Assembly (NCBI GenBank): GCA_016125405.1
Contig: WGLW01000032.1
Location: 1 to 64,000 of the forward strand
From: Alphaproteobacteria bacterium
GTDB lineage: Bacteria; Pseudomonadota; Alphaproteobacteria; Caulobacterales; Hyphomonadaceae
Reading direction: 5' to 3'
Length of the DNA: 64,000 bases
Part shown: positions 8,427 through 16,346 of the stretch, one piece after another
How the letters are laid out: each line of letters opens with the position of its first letter
Numbering within the stretch: the first letter of the stretch is position 1
Made by a program: the position numbers and the translations under genes
The notes under the pieces: model-generated
What the model saw: only the letters and a program-made list of their open reading frames with translations
The model's database searches: none
What the model was told of the DNA's origin: nothing

Positions 8427-9194
8427 TTATCCCCGGTCAGCTGATGTGAGGCCGACGAAAAGGCCGCGCGCGACGCACTGGGCCATGATATCCGGCAACG
8501 CGGCGTCCGGTTCGGTGGAAAAGGCCGCCTCCGCTGCCGCCATCAGGCTGCCGCCGTCGCCGAGCGTCGCCAGAAATGCGTGCGTCGCCGGGCCGATCAG
8601 ATCGGTTTTGACCTCCTGACCTGCCCGCCAGATCAACAGGCGCTCGGGTCGGTCTTCGATGGCGAGGTCTCCCTCCGGTGGGCGCGGGCCCTGATGGACA
8701 AGCCACAGGCTAGCAAGCGTCTGACCGAAACGCGCCAGCCGCATAGCCGGGTTGAGGACAACGCCGGTGGTCTCGAGATCGTTGGTCGTCAACTCCGCCA
8801 GCGCATTCGGACCCAGCACACCGGCGTCGGCCGCAAAATAAGCCTCCCACCACATCTGATCGATTTGCGCGACGAGGCCGAGCCAGGGCGTGTCCTGCGC
8901 AGGAGGAAAGGCGCTAAGCCAGTCGGGAAGTCCGGCGCCGTAGCGCATGAGAGAGGGTTCGGTGGGTGGATGCGCGGTGGCGTATTCGCGAGCGGCGGCG
9001 CGGAACCATGTCTCGCCCACCATCTGCACAACGGTAGAATAGGTCGCCGCCAGCGCATCGACCGCACCCTTCATCACCGTGTTGCGATAAACTGAGAGGC
9101 CATCGCTGTGTCCCGCAAGCCAGGGCGCCAGCACGGCAGCGTCTCCCTTGATCGCTGCGCGCAGCGCCTCCTCGAAGGCGGACAAGCTACGCAT
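8427..9194 (-). CDS. bufC: BufC: DUF2063 MNIO partner protein
   Basis: A 255-aa DUF2063 protein: [20 protein letters not shown] at the N-terminus, [20 protein letters not shown], then [20 protein letters not shown] and a C-terminal winged-helix-like part. DUF2063 proteins (MbnC-like) deliver the peptide substrate to the DUF692 oxidase. It overlaps the 3' end of bufB by 8 bp, so translation is coupled and the two are expected to form a complex. Length is usual for the family. Confidence 0.88.
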   Translation of the reverse strand: MRSLSAFEEALRAAIKGDAAVLAPWLAGHSDGLSVYRNTVMKGAVDALAATYSTVVQMVGETWFRAAAREYATAHPPTEPSLMRYGAGLPDWLSAFPPAQDTPWLGLVAQIDQMWWEAYFAADAGVLGPNALAELTTNDLETTGVVLNPAMRLARFGQTLASLWLVHQGPRPPEGDLAIEDRPERLLIWRAGQEVKTDLIGPATHAFLATLGDGGSLMAAAEAAFSTEPDAALPDIMAQCVARGLFVGLTSADRG

Positions 9195-10056
9195 TGACGC
9201 GGCTCCGGCTGCCCGGTGCTGGCGTCACCGCATGCGCCGACGAGAGAATACCCGCCGCCTGCGCGCGTTCGGCCATCAGCTCGGAAAATTCGGGAATGTT
9301 GTCGTCGCGCTCGATCAGCGCCGGGCGCGGACCAGTGCGGCGGATCACCCGCTCGAATAGCGCCCACACTTCGGGGGAGACCGCCACGCCATGCGTGTCG
9401 ATCAGGAGCGCTGCGCCGAGCCGTTCGTCGGGCGCGTGGCCAGCAAGATGCACCTCGCCAATCAGATCGGCAGGCACGGCGTCGACATAGGCATTGGCGT
9501 CGAAGCCAAGATTGTTGGCGCTGACATGCACGTTGTTGACATCGAGCAGCAGACCGCAACCGCTGCGCCGGCACAGTTCGACCAGGAAATCCACCTCGCC
9601 ATACGCGTGGCCGTCGAGATGCAAATAGAGGGAAGGGTTCTCGATCAACAGGCGTCGCCCCAGCGCGTCCTGGGCCCGGCCGACATTCGCGGCGATACGG
9701 TTCAGCGCCTCATCGGTACGCGGGAAAGGAAGCAGATCGGGATGATAGACGCCGCCGCGTTGTGACCACGCCAGATGCTCGGACATCACGAAAGGTTCGA
9801 AGCGATCAGCAAGGCGCCTCAACGCAGCAAGGTGGATGGGATCGGGGTCCTCGTCGGCCGCGAGCGACAGCCCCACGCCATGAAGCGACAGCGGATGGCG
9901 AACCCGCACGGCTTCCAGCCATGCCAGTCGCGGTCCACCGTCGCACATGTAGTTTTCAGGATGGACCTCGAACCAAAGGCCAGCCGCATCGGCTGAGCGG
10001 GCGTCCGCGTAGTATTGCGGCTTCAGGCTCAGTCCGGCGGCTGGCTGCGGGGTCAT
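9187..10056 (-). CDS. bufB: BufB: DUF692 multinuclear non-heme iron oxidase (MNIO)
   Basis: A 289-aa DUF692 TIM-barrel protein. Metal-ligand segments of the family are visible: GLWFEVHPENYM, LSLHGVGLSLA, SEHLAWSQ, IENPSLYLHLDG, LLDVNNVHVSAN, EVHLAGHAPDE and IDTHGVAV. MNIOs of bufferin clusters modify peptide cysteines (5-thiooxazole formation is reported for bufferins) so that the peptide binds copper. Starts 14 bp downstream of bufA. Homologues include MbnB of methanobactin biosynthesis. The substrate assignment to the adjacent bufA is inference from gene order. Confidence 0.92.
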   Translation of the reverse strand: MTPQPAAGLSLKPQYYADARSADAAGLWFEVHPENYMCDGGPRLAWLEAVRVRHPLSLHGVGLSLAADEDPDPIHLAALRRLADRFEPFVMSEHLAWSQRGGVYHPDLLPFPRTDEALNRIAANVGRAQDALGRRLLIENPSLYLHLDGHAYGEVDFLVELCRRSGCGLLLDVNNVHVSANNLGFDANAYVDAVPADLIGEVHLAGHAPDERLGAALLIDTHGVAVSPEVWALFERVIRRTGPRPALIERDDNIPEFSELMAERAQAAGILSSAHAVTPAPGSRSRVNA

Positions 10057-10070
10057 GGGTTCGTCCCGCC

Positions 10071-10391
10071 TCAGGCTTTCGGGGTCAGCGAGCCCATGCC
10101 GGCAGGCGTCGAGACGGTTGCACAGGTGCCGGCTTTGACCAGCGACCAGGCGTTGCCCTGGTAATCAACTTTCGAGGTGCCGGCGCAAGTGGTTCCAGCG
10201 CCCGCCTTGCAGTCGTTTTCGTGCGCTTTGGCGATGCCGTAGCATTTTTCCATGCCCTTCATCTGCGCGGCGGTCACGGGTTTTTTCATCATGTGGTCTT
10301 TGTTGTCTTGTGCGCTTGCTGCACCCGCCAACGCGGTAAAGGCGAGCGCGCTCATAAGGGCGGCGGCCGTGGCTGTTCTGGTAGCTGACAT
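10071..10391 (-). CDS. bufA: BufA1: DUF2282 bufferin-type precursor peptide
   Basis: A 106-aa precursor starting at ATG 10391 (with GAGGAG upstream), not at the upstream ATG 10448, because this start gives a normal Sec signal peptide ending AGAASA-Q. The mature part is short, with four cysteines (Cys50, 61, 69, 90) in the DUF2282 arrangement MEKCYG...[13 protein letters not shown]...AGTCATV. Bufferin-1 precursors have exactly this four-Cys layout; some of the cysteines are modified by BufB/BufC and the exported peptide sequesters copper. First gene of the operon. Confidence 0.9.
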   Translation of the reverse strand: MSATRTATAAALMSALAFTALAGAASAQDNKDHMMKKPVTAAQMKGMEKCYGIAKAHENDCKAGAGTTCAGTSKVDYQGNAWSLVKAGTCATVSTPAGMGSLTPKA

Positions 10392-10462
10392 GGGTGTCTC
10401 CTCACTGAAAACGCGCCGCAGGACCAGCCGAGGCGCGTGACGAACCATGTTCGTCTTTGAGG

Positions 10463-10490
10463 AATACGTTCACGCACAGGCTTTGGTTAC
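10463..10490 (-). promoter_or_regulatory. ECF-sigma-like promoter upstream of bufA
   Basis: Read on the minus strand, GTAACC (10490-10485) is followed by exactly 16 nt and then CGTATT (10468-10463). GTAACC-N16-CG(A/T)A is close to the promoter described for the ECF factor SigF of Caulobacter, which controls DUF2282/DUF692 metal-stress genes. The -10 element lies 72 nt upstream of the bufA ATG. No sigF or anti-sigma gene is present in the window. Confidence 0.55.
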
Positions 10491-10598
10491 AGTCACTCCC
10501 CGGGGATCTCACCTACGTACCAGCCCGGCGGTTTGGCTGGCTGGCTCAGCGCGACGGGTATTGACCGATGTTCGTTATCCGACTGTCCGGCTGCTTTG

Positions 10599-10765
10599 GG
10601 CCGAGGCTGTGTGAAAACGCTCCAGCGCCGATTTTGAGAGGTCGGAACCGGCGCCGACCGCGCTATCAATACTTACGTGCGAATGGCTTCGTTCAACTAG
10701 ACTTTGCGCGCGCAATTTCATTTCGCAGCTTTTCGTCGTGCCGGCGTTTTCACACAGCCTCGGCC
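10599..10765. repeat. MITE-like element with 22-bp perfect terminal inverted repeats
   Basis: The left end 10599-10620 (GGCCGAGGCTGTGTGAAAAC plus GC) and the right end 10744-10765 are perfect reverse complements. The 167-bp interior has no ORF. GAGGCTGTGTGAAAACGC-type ends resemble terminal repeats of bacterial transposases, so this is probably a non-autonomous derivative mobilised by a transposase elsewhere in the genome. The outer GGCC of each end could instead be a 4-bp target duplication (it is palindromic, so this cannot be decided). Confidence 0.75.
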
Positions 10766-10889
10766 AATCCCTGCCTTTACGCCAATCGCCCCGATTGACC
10801 GGAATGGAACCGTCTCCGGACTTTGAAGGGAGTAGAAGCCGTACAGTCTCGAGTCCGACGCGAGTATGGCGGAGTATCTCCAGGTAACT

Positions 10890-11222
10890 TCACCTCGTGG
10901 AGATGCGGTCAGATTTCTTCCGGGTCCTCCGAGCAGCCATTTCAATACCCACCAATGACTCTCCGGTGGCGGCAGCGATATCTGCGCGCGCTGAGTCCCT
11001 CGCCTCTTCGACGCGCACGGTCGGAAAGCGTCCCAGAGACCGCCTGCGTGTCTTGCCGCGTTTCGACCTGTAGAAGACATAGAACGTCTTGAGACCGCTC
11101 GGCAGAACGCGGACGTGAAAGCCCTCAACCGTAGTATCCCAAACCGAATATTCTTCGCCTTGAGCTTCGAGCTCCGCGACCAAGGTTTTGGTGAGTTTGA
11201 TTTTGCGCTTTGCGTTGGGCAC
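10890..11222 (-). pseudogene. N-terminal fragment of a tyrosine integrase (DUF4102 Arm domain)
   Basis: 110 codons: KRKIKLTKTLVAELEAQGEE, VWDTTVEGFHVRVLPSG, KTFYVFYRSKRGKTRRRSLG and PTVRVEEARDSARADIAAA. This is the arm-type DNA-binding domain of P4-like phage/island integrases, normally about 400 aa. The core-binding and catalytic (R-H-R-Y) domains are missing and the reading frame ends at 10890. It lies about 160 bp from a tRNA-Trp 3' fragment, the expected place for an island integrase. Non-functional remnant. Confidence 0.85.
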
Positions 11223-11381
11223 GTAGGAACTCCGTTTGGAAGCATATTGGAAGCAGGCGGGATCGCTTTGCTTCGTGCTTCCAAGTGGTTCCTAACGGCC
11301 AAGCCGCTCGTTTTTCCAATAAAAACTGACACCTAGCGTAGAGGTTGGTACACGCCGGTGCGGCTTCGTAGAAATCGAAAC

Positions 11382-11429
11382 GGTCTCCAAAACCGGGTGT
11401 CGTGGGTTCGAGTCCCTCCGCCCCTGCCA
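11382..11429 (+). other. tRNA-Trp(CCA) 3' fragment, probable island attachment site
   Basis: The sequence runs from GGTCTCCAAAACC (anticodon loop with CCA anticodon) through the variable loop, the T-arm GGGTTCGAGTCCC and the acceptor strand to CCGCCCCTGCCA, i.e. the 3' half of tRNA-Trp including CCA. The 5' half (acceptor 5' strand and D-arm) is absent upstream. A 3' tRNA duplicate beside an integrase stump is the classic attR of an element integrated in the tRNA 3' end. With the fragment in + orientation the island should extend to the left, and the intact tRNA-Trp gene should lie left of position 1. Confidence 0.8.
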
Positions 11430-11442
11430 GGGTTTTCCCTTC

Positions 11443-12057
11443 TTATTGCAGGCCCGGACGTTCCGAGATCCGGTCGCGCCAATGCGCAAGGTTGGGCAGG
11501 TCTTCCCACGGCTTGAACTTCATGATGCGGCCGAAGCCCAGCGCCACGAAGAGCGTGATATCGGCAATGCTGAACCGGTCCGCGGCGACATAGGTTGTGG
11601 ACTTCAGGTGCAGGTCGATGAATTCCGCCATTTTGCGGGCGCGGCCTGAACTGATCTCGGCCCATTCGGCGGATTGCGGCTTTTCCAGTTCGGCCATCGC
11701 CGGATGCGCGTTGCGGAACCAGTGCGCCACCGGCAACAGGTAGGTGAGCTCCATTCTGCGGTCCCACATCTCGATGACGGCGCGCTCCTTTGGCGTCGCG
11801 CCCATCAGGTTGGGTTCGGGATTCGTGGCTTCGAAATAGGTGCAGATTGCGCGGCTTTCGGTGATCGCCGTGCCGTCGTCCAGCACCAGGGCGGGCACCT
11901 GGCTCAAGGGGCTGATGGCGCGATACTCGGCCTCCTTGTGCTCCTTCTTCATGATCGAGATTTCCTCGCGCTCGACCTTGTCCCAGATGCCCTTCTCCTG
12001 AAGGAAATAGCGCACCCTGTCCGGATTGGGCGCCTTGTCGGCCACGTAGAGCTTCAT
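11443..12057 (-). CDS. Glutathione S-transferase family protein
   Basis: I chose ATG 12057 (MKLYVADKAPNPDRVRYFLQ) over 12120 because it begins directly with the first strand of the thioredoxin-like GST N-domain. That domain has the cis-Pro and GSH-contact motifs SQVPALVLDDGTAITESRAI. The helical C-domain has FSIADITLFVALGFGRIMKF with the conserved N-capping box. 204 aa, normal GST length. It sits just outside the island boundary. Substrate unknown; probably glutathione conjugation or dehalogenation-type detoxification. Confidence 0.88.
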   Translation of the reverse strand: MKLYVADKAPNPDRVRYFLQEKGIWDKVEREEISIMKKEHKEAEYRAISPLSQVPALVLDDGTAITESRAICTYFEATNPEPNLMGATPKERAVIEMWDRRMELTYLLPVAHWFRNAHPAMAELEKPQSAEWAEISSGRARKMAEFIDLHLKSTTYVAADRFSIADITLFVALGFGRIMKFKPWEDLPNLAHWRDRISERPGLQ

Positions 12058-12124
12058 CGGGACATCCTCTTCCTGTCGCCCGCCTGCCGGCATACTGGCA
12101 CACGCGCAAATCTGCTGCACCGGA

Positions 12125-12973
12125 TTATCGGCGGCGCACTTTCGTTCGTTTCACCCTGGTTCGCCCTTCGGGCTGCGTCGGCGTGCGCGCGGCGCGGCCT
12201 GAGGCTGTCAGCCGCGGCCGGCGGCGCTCTGGGATCAGCGCGCCAAATTCGGCCAGCAATTCTACCGGCGAAACCTCGACCACCTCGCCGGGCGCAAGCG
12301 TTCCCAGTTGCAGCGGACCGTACGAGACGCGGATCAAACGGCTCACCTTCATGCCCAGGCTCTCAAGCGCGCGGCGAACCTCGCGGTTCTTTCCTTCGCT
12401 CAAGCTGACGTCGATCCATGAATTCGCGCCGGTGCGCGTTTCGAGCGTGGCGATGATCGAGCGGTATTCGACGCCTTCGTGGACGATGCCGTCGCGCAGG
12501 CGGTCGAGCTCGGCCTGTTCGATCCGGCCATACGCCCGCGCACGATAGCGGCGCGGCAGCCCGGTTGCCGGCAACTCCATCGCCCGCGCAAGCTCGCCAT
12601 CGTTTGTGAGCAGCAGCAGCCCCTCGGTGGCGAGATCGAGCCGACCGATTGTGACCACGCGCGGCAAATCCTTCGGCAGCGCATCGAAGATGGTCGGGCG
12701 CCCGTCAGGATCCTTGTTGGTGGTCACCAGGCCGGAGGGCTTGTGATATCGCCACAGCCGCGTGGGCTCGATGCGGCGCACCGCATGTCCGTCGACCAGG
12801 ATCGTCTCTTCGCCGGTCACCTTGAACGCCGCCGTGTCGAGCCTGCGTCCGTTCACGCTCACCCGTCCCTCGGCGATCATCCGCTCGACATCGCGCCGCG
12901 AGGCGACGCCCGCACTGGCGAGATACTTCGCGATGCGTTCGCCTTCGCCCAATCCTCCCTGCTCCTCGCTCAT
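12125..12973 (-). CDS. rluB: RluB/RsuA-family pseudouridine synthase
   Basis: Start at ATG 12973 ([20 protein letters not shown]); 282 aa. An N-terminal S4 RNA-binding domain ([27 protein letters not shown]) is followed by the catalytic domain with [17 protein letters not shown] (catalytic Asp) and [19 protein letters not shown]. The C-terminal tail is basic and rich in Arg/Lys, likely an rRNA contact. Members isomerise uridines in rRNA (RluB acts at 23S helix 89). RluB versus RluE/RsuA is by overall length and tail. Overlaps the PepSY gene by 4 bp. Confidence 0.85.
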   Translation of the reverse strand: MSEEQGGLGEGERIAKYLASAGVASRRDVERMIAEGRVSVNGRRLDTAAFKVTGEETILVDGHAVRRIEPTRLWRYHKPSGLVTTNKDPDGRPTIFDALPKDLPRVVTIGRLDLATEGLLLLTNDGELARAMELPATGLPRRYRARAYGRIEQAELDRLRDGIVHEGVEYRSIIATLETRTGANSWIDVSLSEGKNREVRRALESLGMKVSRLIRVSYGPLQLGTLAPGEVVEVSPVELLAEFGALIPERRRPRLTASGRAARTPTQPEGRTRVKRTKVRRR

Positions 12974-13701
12974 GCGCCTGATCCGTCGGCCGGACGCCGC
13001 AGAACGCCACGCGTGAAGCGGTGAAGCAGAAGGACAATGCCGAACAGAACCGTGGACAAGGCGAGGATCGCCGCGCCGATGGTCCAGGGCTGATGCGCGT
13101 TTTCGTGCTCGGCATAGTCCATCAGGTGGAGACCATAGAGAAAATCGTAGGTGCGCCAGAGATCGGTGCGCGCAGGGCCGAGCTGGCCGTTGATCGCGCT
13201 GATCCAGACCACGGGATGGCCCGGCCCGTCGAAATGCGCGGCCCACGCCTGACCGGGCAGACCTGCCTCGCGCGGCGCCTTGTCGACCAAATCCATCGAA
13301 GCCAGGGCGCCCTTGCCTGCCCACGCGCGCGTCGCGACCTGGCGGGCGAGGCCTTCGGAAATCGGCGACATGATCTCGCCCGTCTCGGCCGACACCAGGA
13401 ACACGCCGAGCGCCGCACGGATTTCATAGACCGGGATACCTGCCAGCGAGCGAAGCGTGACCTCGGTTGGCGCATCCTCCACCACGGCTTTCAGCGCGTC
13501 CGTGGACGACAGCTTCACCCGGCGCATGTCCACGGCGCTGTGCGCGGGCGGATGCAGCAGATGCTCGCCGCGCACCTGAGGCAGGGCGAAGGCCGTGAAG
13601 AAGAGGCCGGTCGCCGTCCAGACCGCAAGCTGCGCGCCAACAATCAGGCCGAGCCATTTGTGGATGCGGGCGACCAGCCGGGCTGTACGCGGAGAGATCA
13701 T
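12970..13701 (-). CDS. PepSY-associated TM domain protein
   Basis: A 243-aa membrane protein: TM1 after [20 protein letters not shown], a periplasmic PepSY-like segment ([32 protein letters not shown]) and a C-terminal TM helix with [15 protein letters not shown] upstream. This R-x-HKWLG start is typical of PiuB/PepSY proteins linked to iron-siderophore reduction. Its last 4 bp overlap the start of rluB. Function here is inferred, possibly metal reduction. Confidence 0.8.
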   Translation of the reverse strand: MISPRTARLVARIHKWLGLIVGAQLAVWTATGLFFTAFALPQVRGEHLLHPPAHSAVDMRRVKLSSTDALKAVVEDAPTEVTLRSLAGIPVYEIRAALGVFLVSAETGEIMSPISEGLARQVATRAWAGKGALASMDLVDKAPREAGLPGQAWAAHFDGPGHPVVWISAINGQLGPARTDLWRTYDFLYGLHLMDYAEHENAHQPWTIGAAILALSTVLFGIVLLLHRFTRGVLRRPADGSGA

Positions 13702-13753
13702 GCTGCCGCTTAGCCTTGGGGGACGCTTCCGTCCATGGGGCGCCTCTTGCCGG

Positions 13754-14635
13754 TCACCAGCTTAGCTCTGGCATGGCGTACCGCGCCACCGCCCCGTCCG
13801 CCGCCAGAACCGCCTGTGCGGACTCCAGAAACCCTTCGCCATCCGCCATGGCGTGACCGTGTATGCCCCCGCCGATGAACAGGGCGTCCATTCCCATTGC
13901 GTTTGCGCCGCGCACGTCGGTCGCAGGGCCATCGCCGATGCCCAGAACCCGTTCGGGCCGGATGTCGCGTCCCGAGATTTCCGCCACACGCTCCATGGCC
14001 AGGCGATAGATCGGCGCGTCGGGCTTGCCCGGCCGGATAACCTCCCCGCCGAGCGTCTCGTAGATTGCGGCGAGCGCCCCCGCGGACCAGATCAGCCGGT
14101 CGCCATGGCGGAATTGGATGTCCGGATTGGCGCATATCATCGGCAGGCGATAGGCCGCCAGCCGCTCCAGCTCGTCGCGATAATCGTCAGGATGCCCGTG
14201 CGGATACTCGCGAAGGCTGGTGCAGCAGATGACGCGCGCCCTTGCCGGGTCGTCGGTGAAGTCGAGATCAAGCCCGCCATAGACGGACCGGTCCTCCGAC
14301 AGGCCGATGGGATAGACCGGGCCCGGCGCATGAATCTGAAGTTCGTGATGCGTGGCATCGCCAGAAGCCACGACATCGTCGAAACAGTCATCCGGAACGC
14401 CGACACGGGGAAACACGGCCGTCACGCGGGCCTTAGGCACCGGCGCGTTGGTGATCAGCACCACGGGGCCGCGCTCCGTGCGGAATGCCTTCAGCGCGGC
14501 GCACGCCCGGTCGAACGCCCGTTTGCCGTCGTGCAACACGCCCCAGACATCGCACAGGATGGCGTCGTAACGGCCGGCGACCTCCGACAGCCCCGCGAGC
14601 AATTGTGTCGGTGATGGATCCGGCAAGCCGCTCAC
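13754..14635 (-). CDS. HAD class IIA hydrolase (TIGR01459/NagD-like)
   Basis: A 293-aa protein with HAD motif I DAILCDVWGVLHDG, motif II VVLITNAPVP, the class IIA cap, then motif III/IV GKPDAPIYRLA and VLGIGDGPATDVRGANAMGMD. NagD-type phosphatases act on sugar or nucleotide monophosphates. In motif I the usual second Asp (DxD) is replaced by Trp (DVWG), a feature of this subfamily. It overlaps the end of the tipF-like gene by 4 bp and is translationally coupled to it. Confidence 0.88.
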   Translation of the reverse strand: MSGLPDPSPTQLLAGLSEVAGRYDAILCDVWGVLHDGKRAFDRACAALKAFRTERGPVVLITNAPVPKARVTAVFPRVGVPDDCFDDVVASGDATHHELQIHAPGPVYPIGLSEDRSVYGGLDLDFTDDPARARVICCTSLREYPHGHPDDYRDELERLAAYRLPMICANPDIQFRHGDRLIWSAGALAAIYETLGGEVIRPGKPDAPIYRLAMERVAEISGRDIRPERVLGIGDGPATDVRGANAMGMDALFIGGGIHGHAMADGEGFLESAQAVLAADGAVARYAMPELSW

Positions 14636-15915
14636 ACCGCCTGCGCGGCGACGCGGCGGATGAAGTCCGGCGGCGGCGCCGTTTCTTCAAGCAACGACCC
14701 CTTGATCGGCCGCGGTGCGCCAAACACATGGCCCTGGCCAAACGGGATGGCGAATTCGAGAATCTCGATCACCGACTTCTCACTCTCCACCTTCTCGGCG
14801 ATGAGATCGATGCCATAGCGTGTGAAAAGAGCCGGAACATCCTCCGGCGCGATGTCGCGGGTGACCGCCGTGATCGGACGTTCGCCACCCGGCGTCAGTT
14901 CTTCCAGAAGGCGTTCGCCGTTCACCTTCACGAAGCGCACGCCCGCATTCTGCAGTTCCTGCAGATCGACCATCAGCCCGTCGCCCTTGTCGAGGGAGAA
15001 GCGGAACCCGAGCTCGCGCAGGCGGCCCATGTTGCGCGCGGCGATGTCCGAGCGCGTTTTGAAGTTGCGCAGACCAAGCTCGAAGATCATCGATCCGGCG
15101 AGGTCCCGGTTCTCCTTCATGAACTCCAGGAAGGAGGGGAAGAACTGTTCGTCCTCCAGCGACGCCATCGACACGTTGCAGAACACGCCCACCCGGCGGT
15201 CGCGCTCCGAGAGACGGCGCACGATCTGGACGCAACGGAACAACAGCATGTTGTCGATCACGCCCAACAGATTCGCGCGCTCGGCAGCGGCGAGGAATTC
15301 GCCGGGCATGATCAGCTTGCCGTCCGGCCGGCGCAGGCGTGTGAAGCCCTCGTAGAAGCAGACGCGCCGTTGAGGCAGGTTGACGATCGGTTGCAGATGA
15401 AGATCGACCCGGTTCTCGCGGAGCGCGTCCTTGACCGCGTCGAGCGCGCCGCCGCCATCAAGCGTCGTGTCGATCGCCTGGGCGCGGACGATCTGCAGGC
15501 GCGATTCAAAGTTGCGCCCCAGCTTGGCGATCATGTCCTCGAGGCCGCGCATCTCGTTGACGATGGTTTCGCGCCGCGCGGTGACTTCGGTTTCGAACGA
15601 GGCCTTGAGTTCTTCGGCCCGCGCCTCGGCCTGGGCGACGCGCGCCGTAATGCGGCGCAGCTCACCCTTCATCTCGAACAGCTGGTCGGCGATCTGGCTG
15701 CCGCCGGCTGCCCGCGTCAGCGCCATCTGTATCTGGATCAGCGCCAGCGCCACCACTGCGGCAAGCACGCCCGCCATCGTCGGCTCGAAAGCCAGATAGC
15801 GGATCAGCGCAGCCGCGCCGAGCGCGGACGCCGTGACGCTGAGCAGCGCCAGCATGATGTGGGCGATTACAGGCATATTCTTCCGGAGCAGCCCCTTCGG
15901 AGGTGTGAGTCTCAC
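14632..15915 (-). CDS. tipF: TipF-like degenerate EAL-domain protein (flagellar/polarity regulator)
   Basis: 427 aa: two N-terminal TM segments (about 15-38 and 46-66), a coiled coil (about 74-150) and a C-terminal EAL domain (about 165-415). EAL signature residues are altered: YEGFTRL in place of EAL, FELGLRNF in place of ExTE, SLDKGDG in place of DDFG and VKVNGER in place of KID, although Glu in LIAEKVES and Gln in FGQGHVF remain. TipF of Caulobacter has this layout and binds c-di-GMP without hydrolysing it to license flagellum assembly. The gene name rests on architecture, not on a sequence search. Confidence 0.75.
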   Translation of the reverse strand: MRLTPPKGLLRKNMPVIAHIMLALLSVTASALGAAALIRYLAFEPTMAGVLAAVVALALIQIQMALTRAAGGSQIADQLFEMKGELRRITARVAQAEARAEELKASFETEVTARRETIVNEMRGLEDMIAKLGRNFESRLQIVRAQAIDTTLDGGGALDAVKDALRENRVDLHLQPIVNLPQRRVCFYEGFTRLRRPDGKLIMPGEFLAAAERANLLGVIDNMLLFRCVQIVRRLSERDRRVGVFCNVSMASLEDEQFFPSFLEFMKENRDLAGSMIFELGLRNFKTRSDIAARNMGRLRELGFRFSLDKGDGLMVDLQELQNAGVRFVKVNGERLLEELTPGGERPITAVTRDIAPEDVPALFTRYGIDLIAEKVESEKSVIEILEFAIPFGQGHVFGAPRPIKGSLLEETAPPPDFIRRVAAQAV

Positions 15916-16346
15916 ACACCCCTGTTTCTGTTTGCATCCGCACAGAATGACAAGTCACGAGTGTAGCATGACGACCGGCCGCGGCGAGCCCATGCGACAG
16001 CAGGCGCCCCAGCGGCGATCGGCCTCACTGGCGGCTGGGTTGATGCCGGAATCGCAAGTTTGCGGCGCAGCAGACCAGCGATTGGGCGAGGCTGGATTTG
16101 TGTACTTTTGGCCACAACTCGCGACGACTTCGCCTGCCAGGTGCTACGCCGCATGGACTTGGCCGAATGCTTGCCTCTAACTCGCCACAATCGAATTTGG
16201 CTTTGCCAGCCCGTTATGGCCCTCAGATCGGTCGAACGTTGCTGGCACGGGGGCGACCGGGGAGTGCGGGGTTCTGACCTGGGTCGGAACCCCGCCTGTC
16301 GTTTCAGGCTGCCGGTTGCACGCCGGGAAGGGTCCACCAGAATGGG
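15916..16346. other. Intergenic region between the tipF-like gene and the FAA hydrolase gene
   Basis: About 430 bp with no convincing gene; the ORFs on either strand have no recognisable protein sequence. A hairpin lies near the right end. The promoter of the tipF operon is expected in the part adjoining 15916. Confidence 0.6.
16266..16295. terminator. Hairpin downstream of the FAA hydrolase gene
   Basis: GCGGGGTTC (16266-16274) pairs with GAACCCCGC (16287-16295), a 9-bp stem with a 12-nt loop. No T-run follows on either strand. It lies about 50 bp beyond the stop of the minus-strand FAA hydrolase gene, so a terminator or transcript-stabilising hairpin is plausible. Confidence 0.45.

Larger units (their letters stand above)
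10392..10889. other. Non-coding stretch between bufA and the integrase fragment
   Basis: This ~500-bp interval contains the bufA promoter (10463-10490) and a MITE-like element (10599-10765). The remaining bases (10491-10598 and 10766-10889) show no ORF that I believe. The stretch next to the truncated integrase may be decayed island sequence. Confidence 0.6.

Noticed and set aside
11292..11489. Minus-strand ORF of 65 aa with the RRDSNPRHP-like stretch
   Set aside because: This is the familiar antisense translation of a tRNA 3' end; the DNA is the tRNA-Trp fragment on the plus strand.
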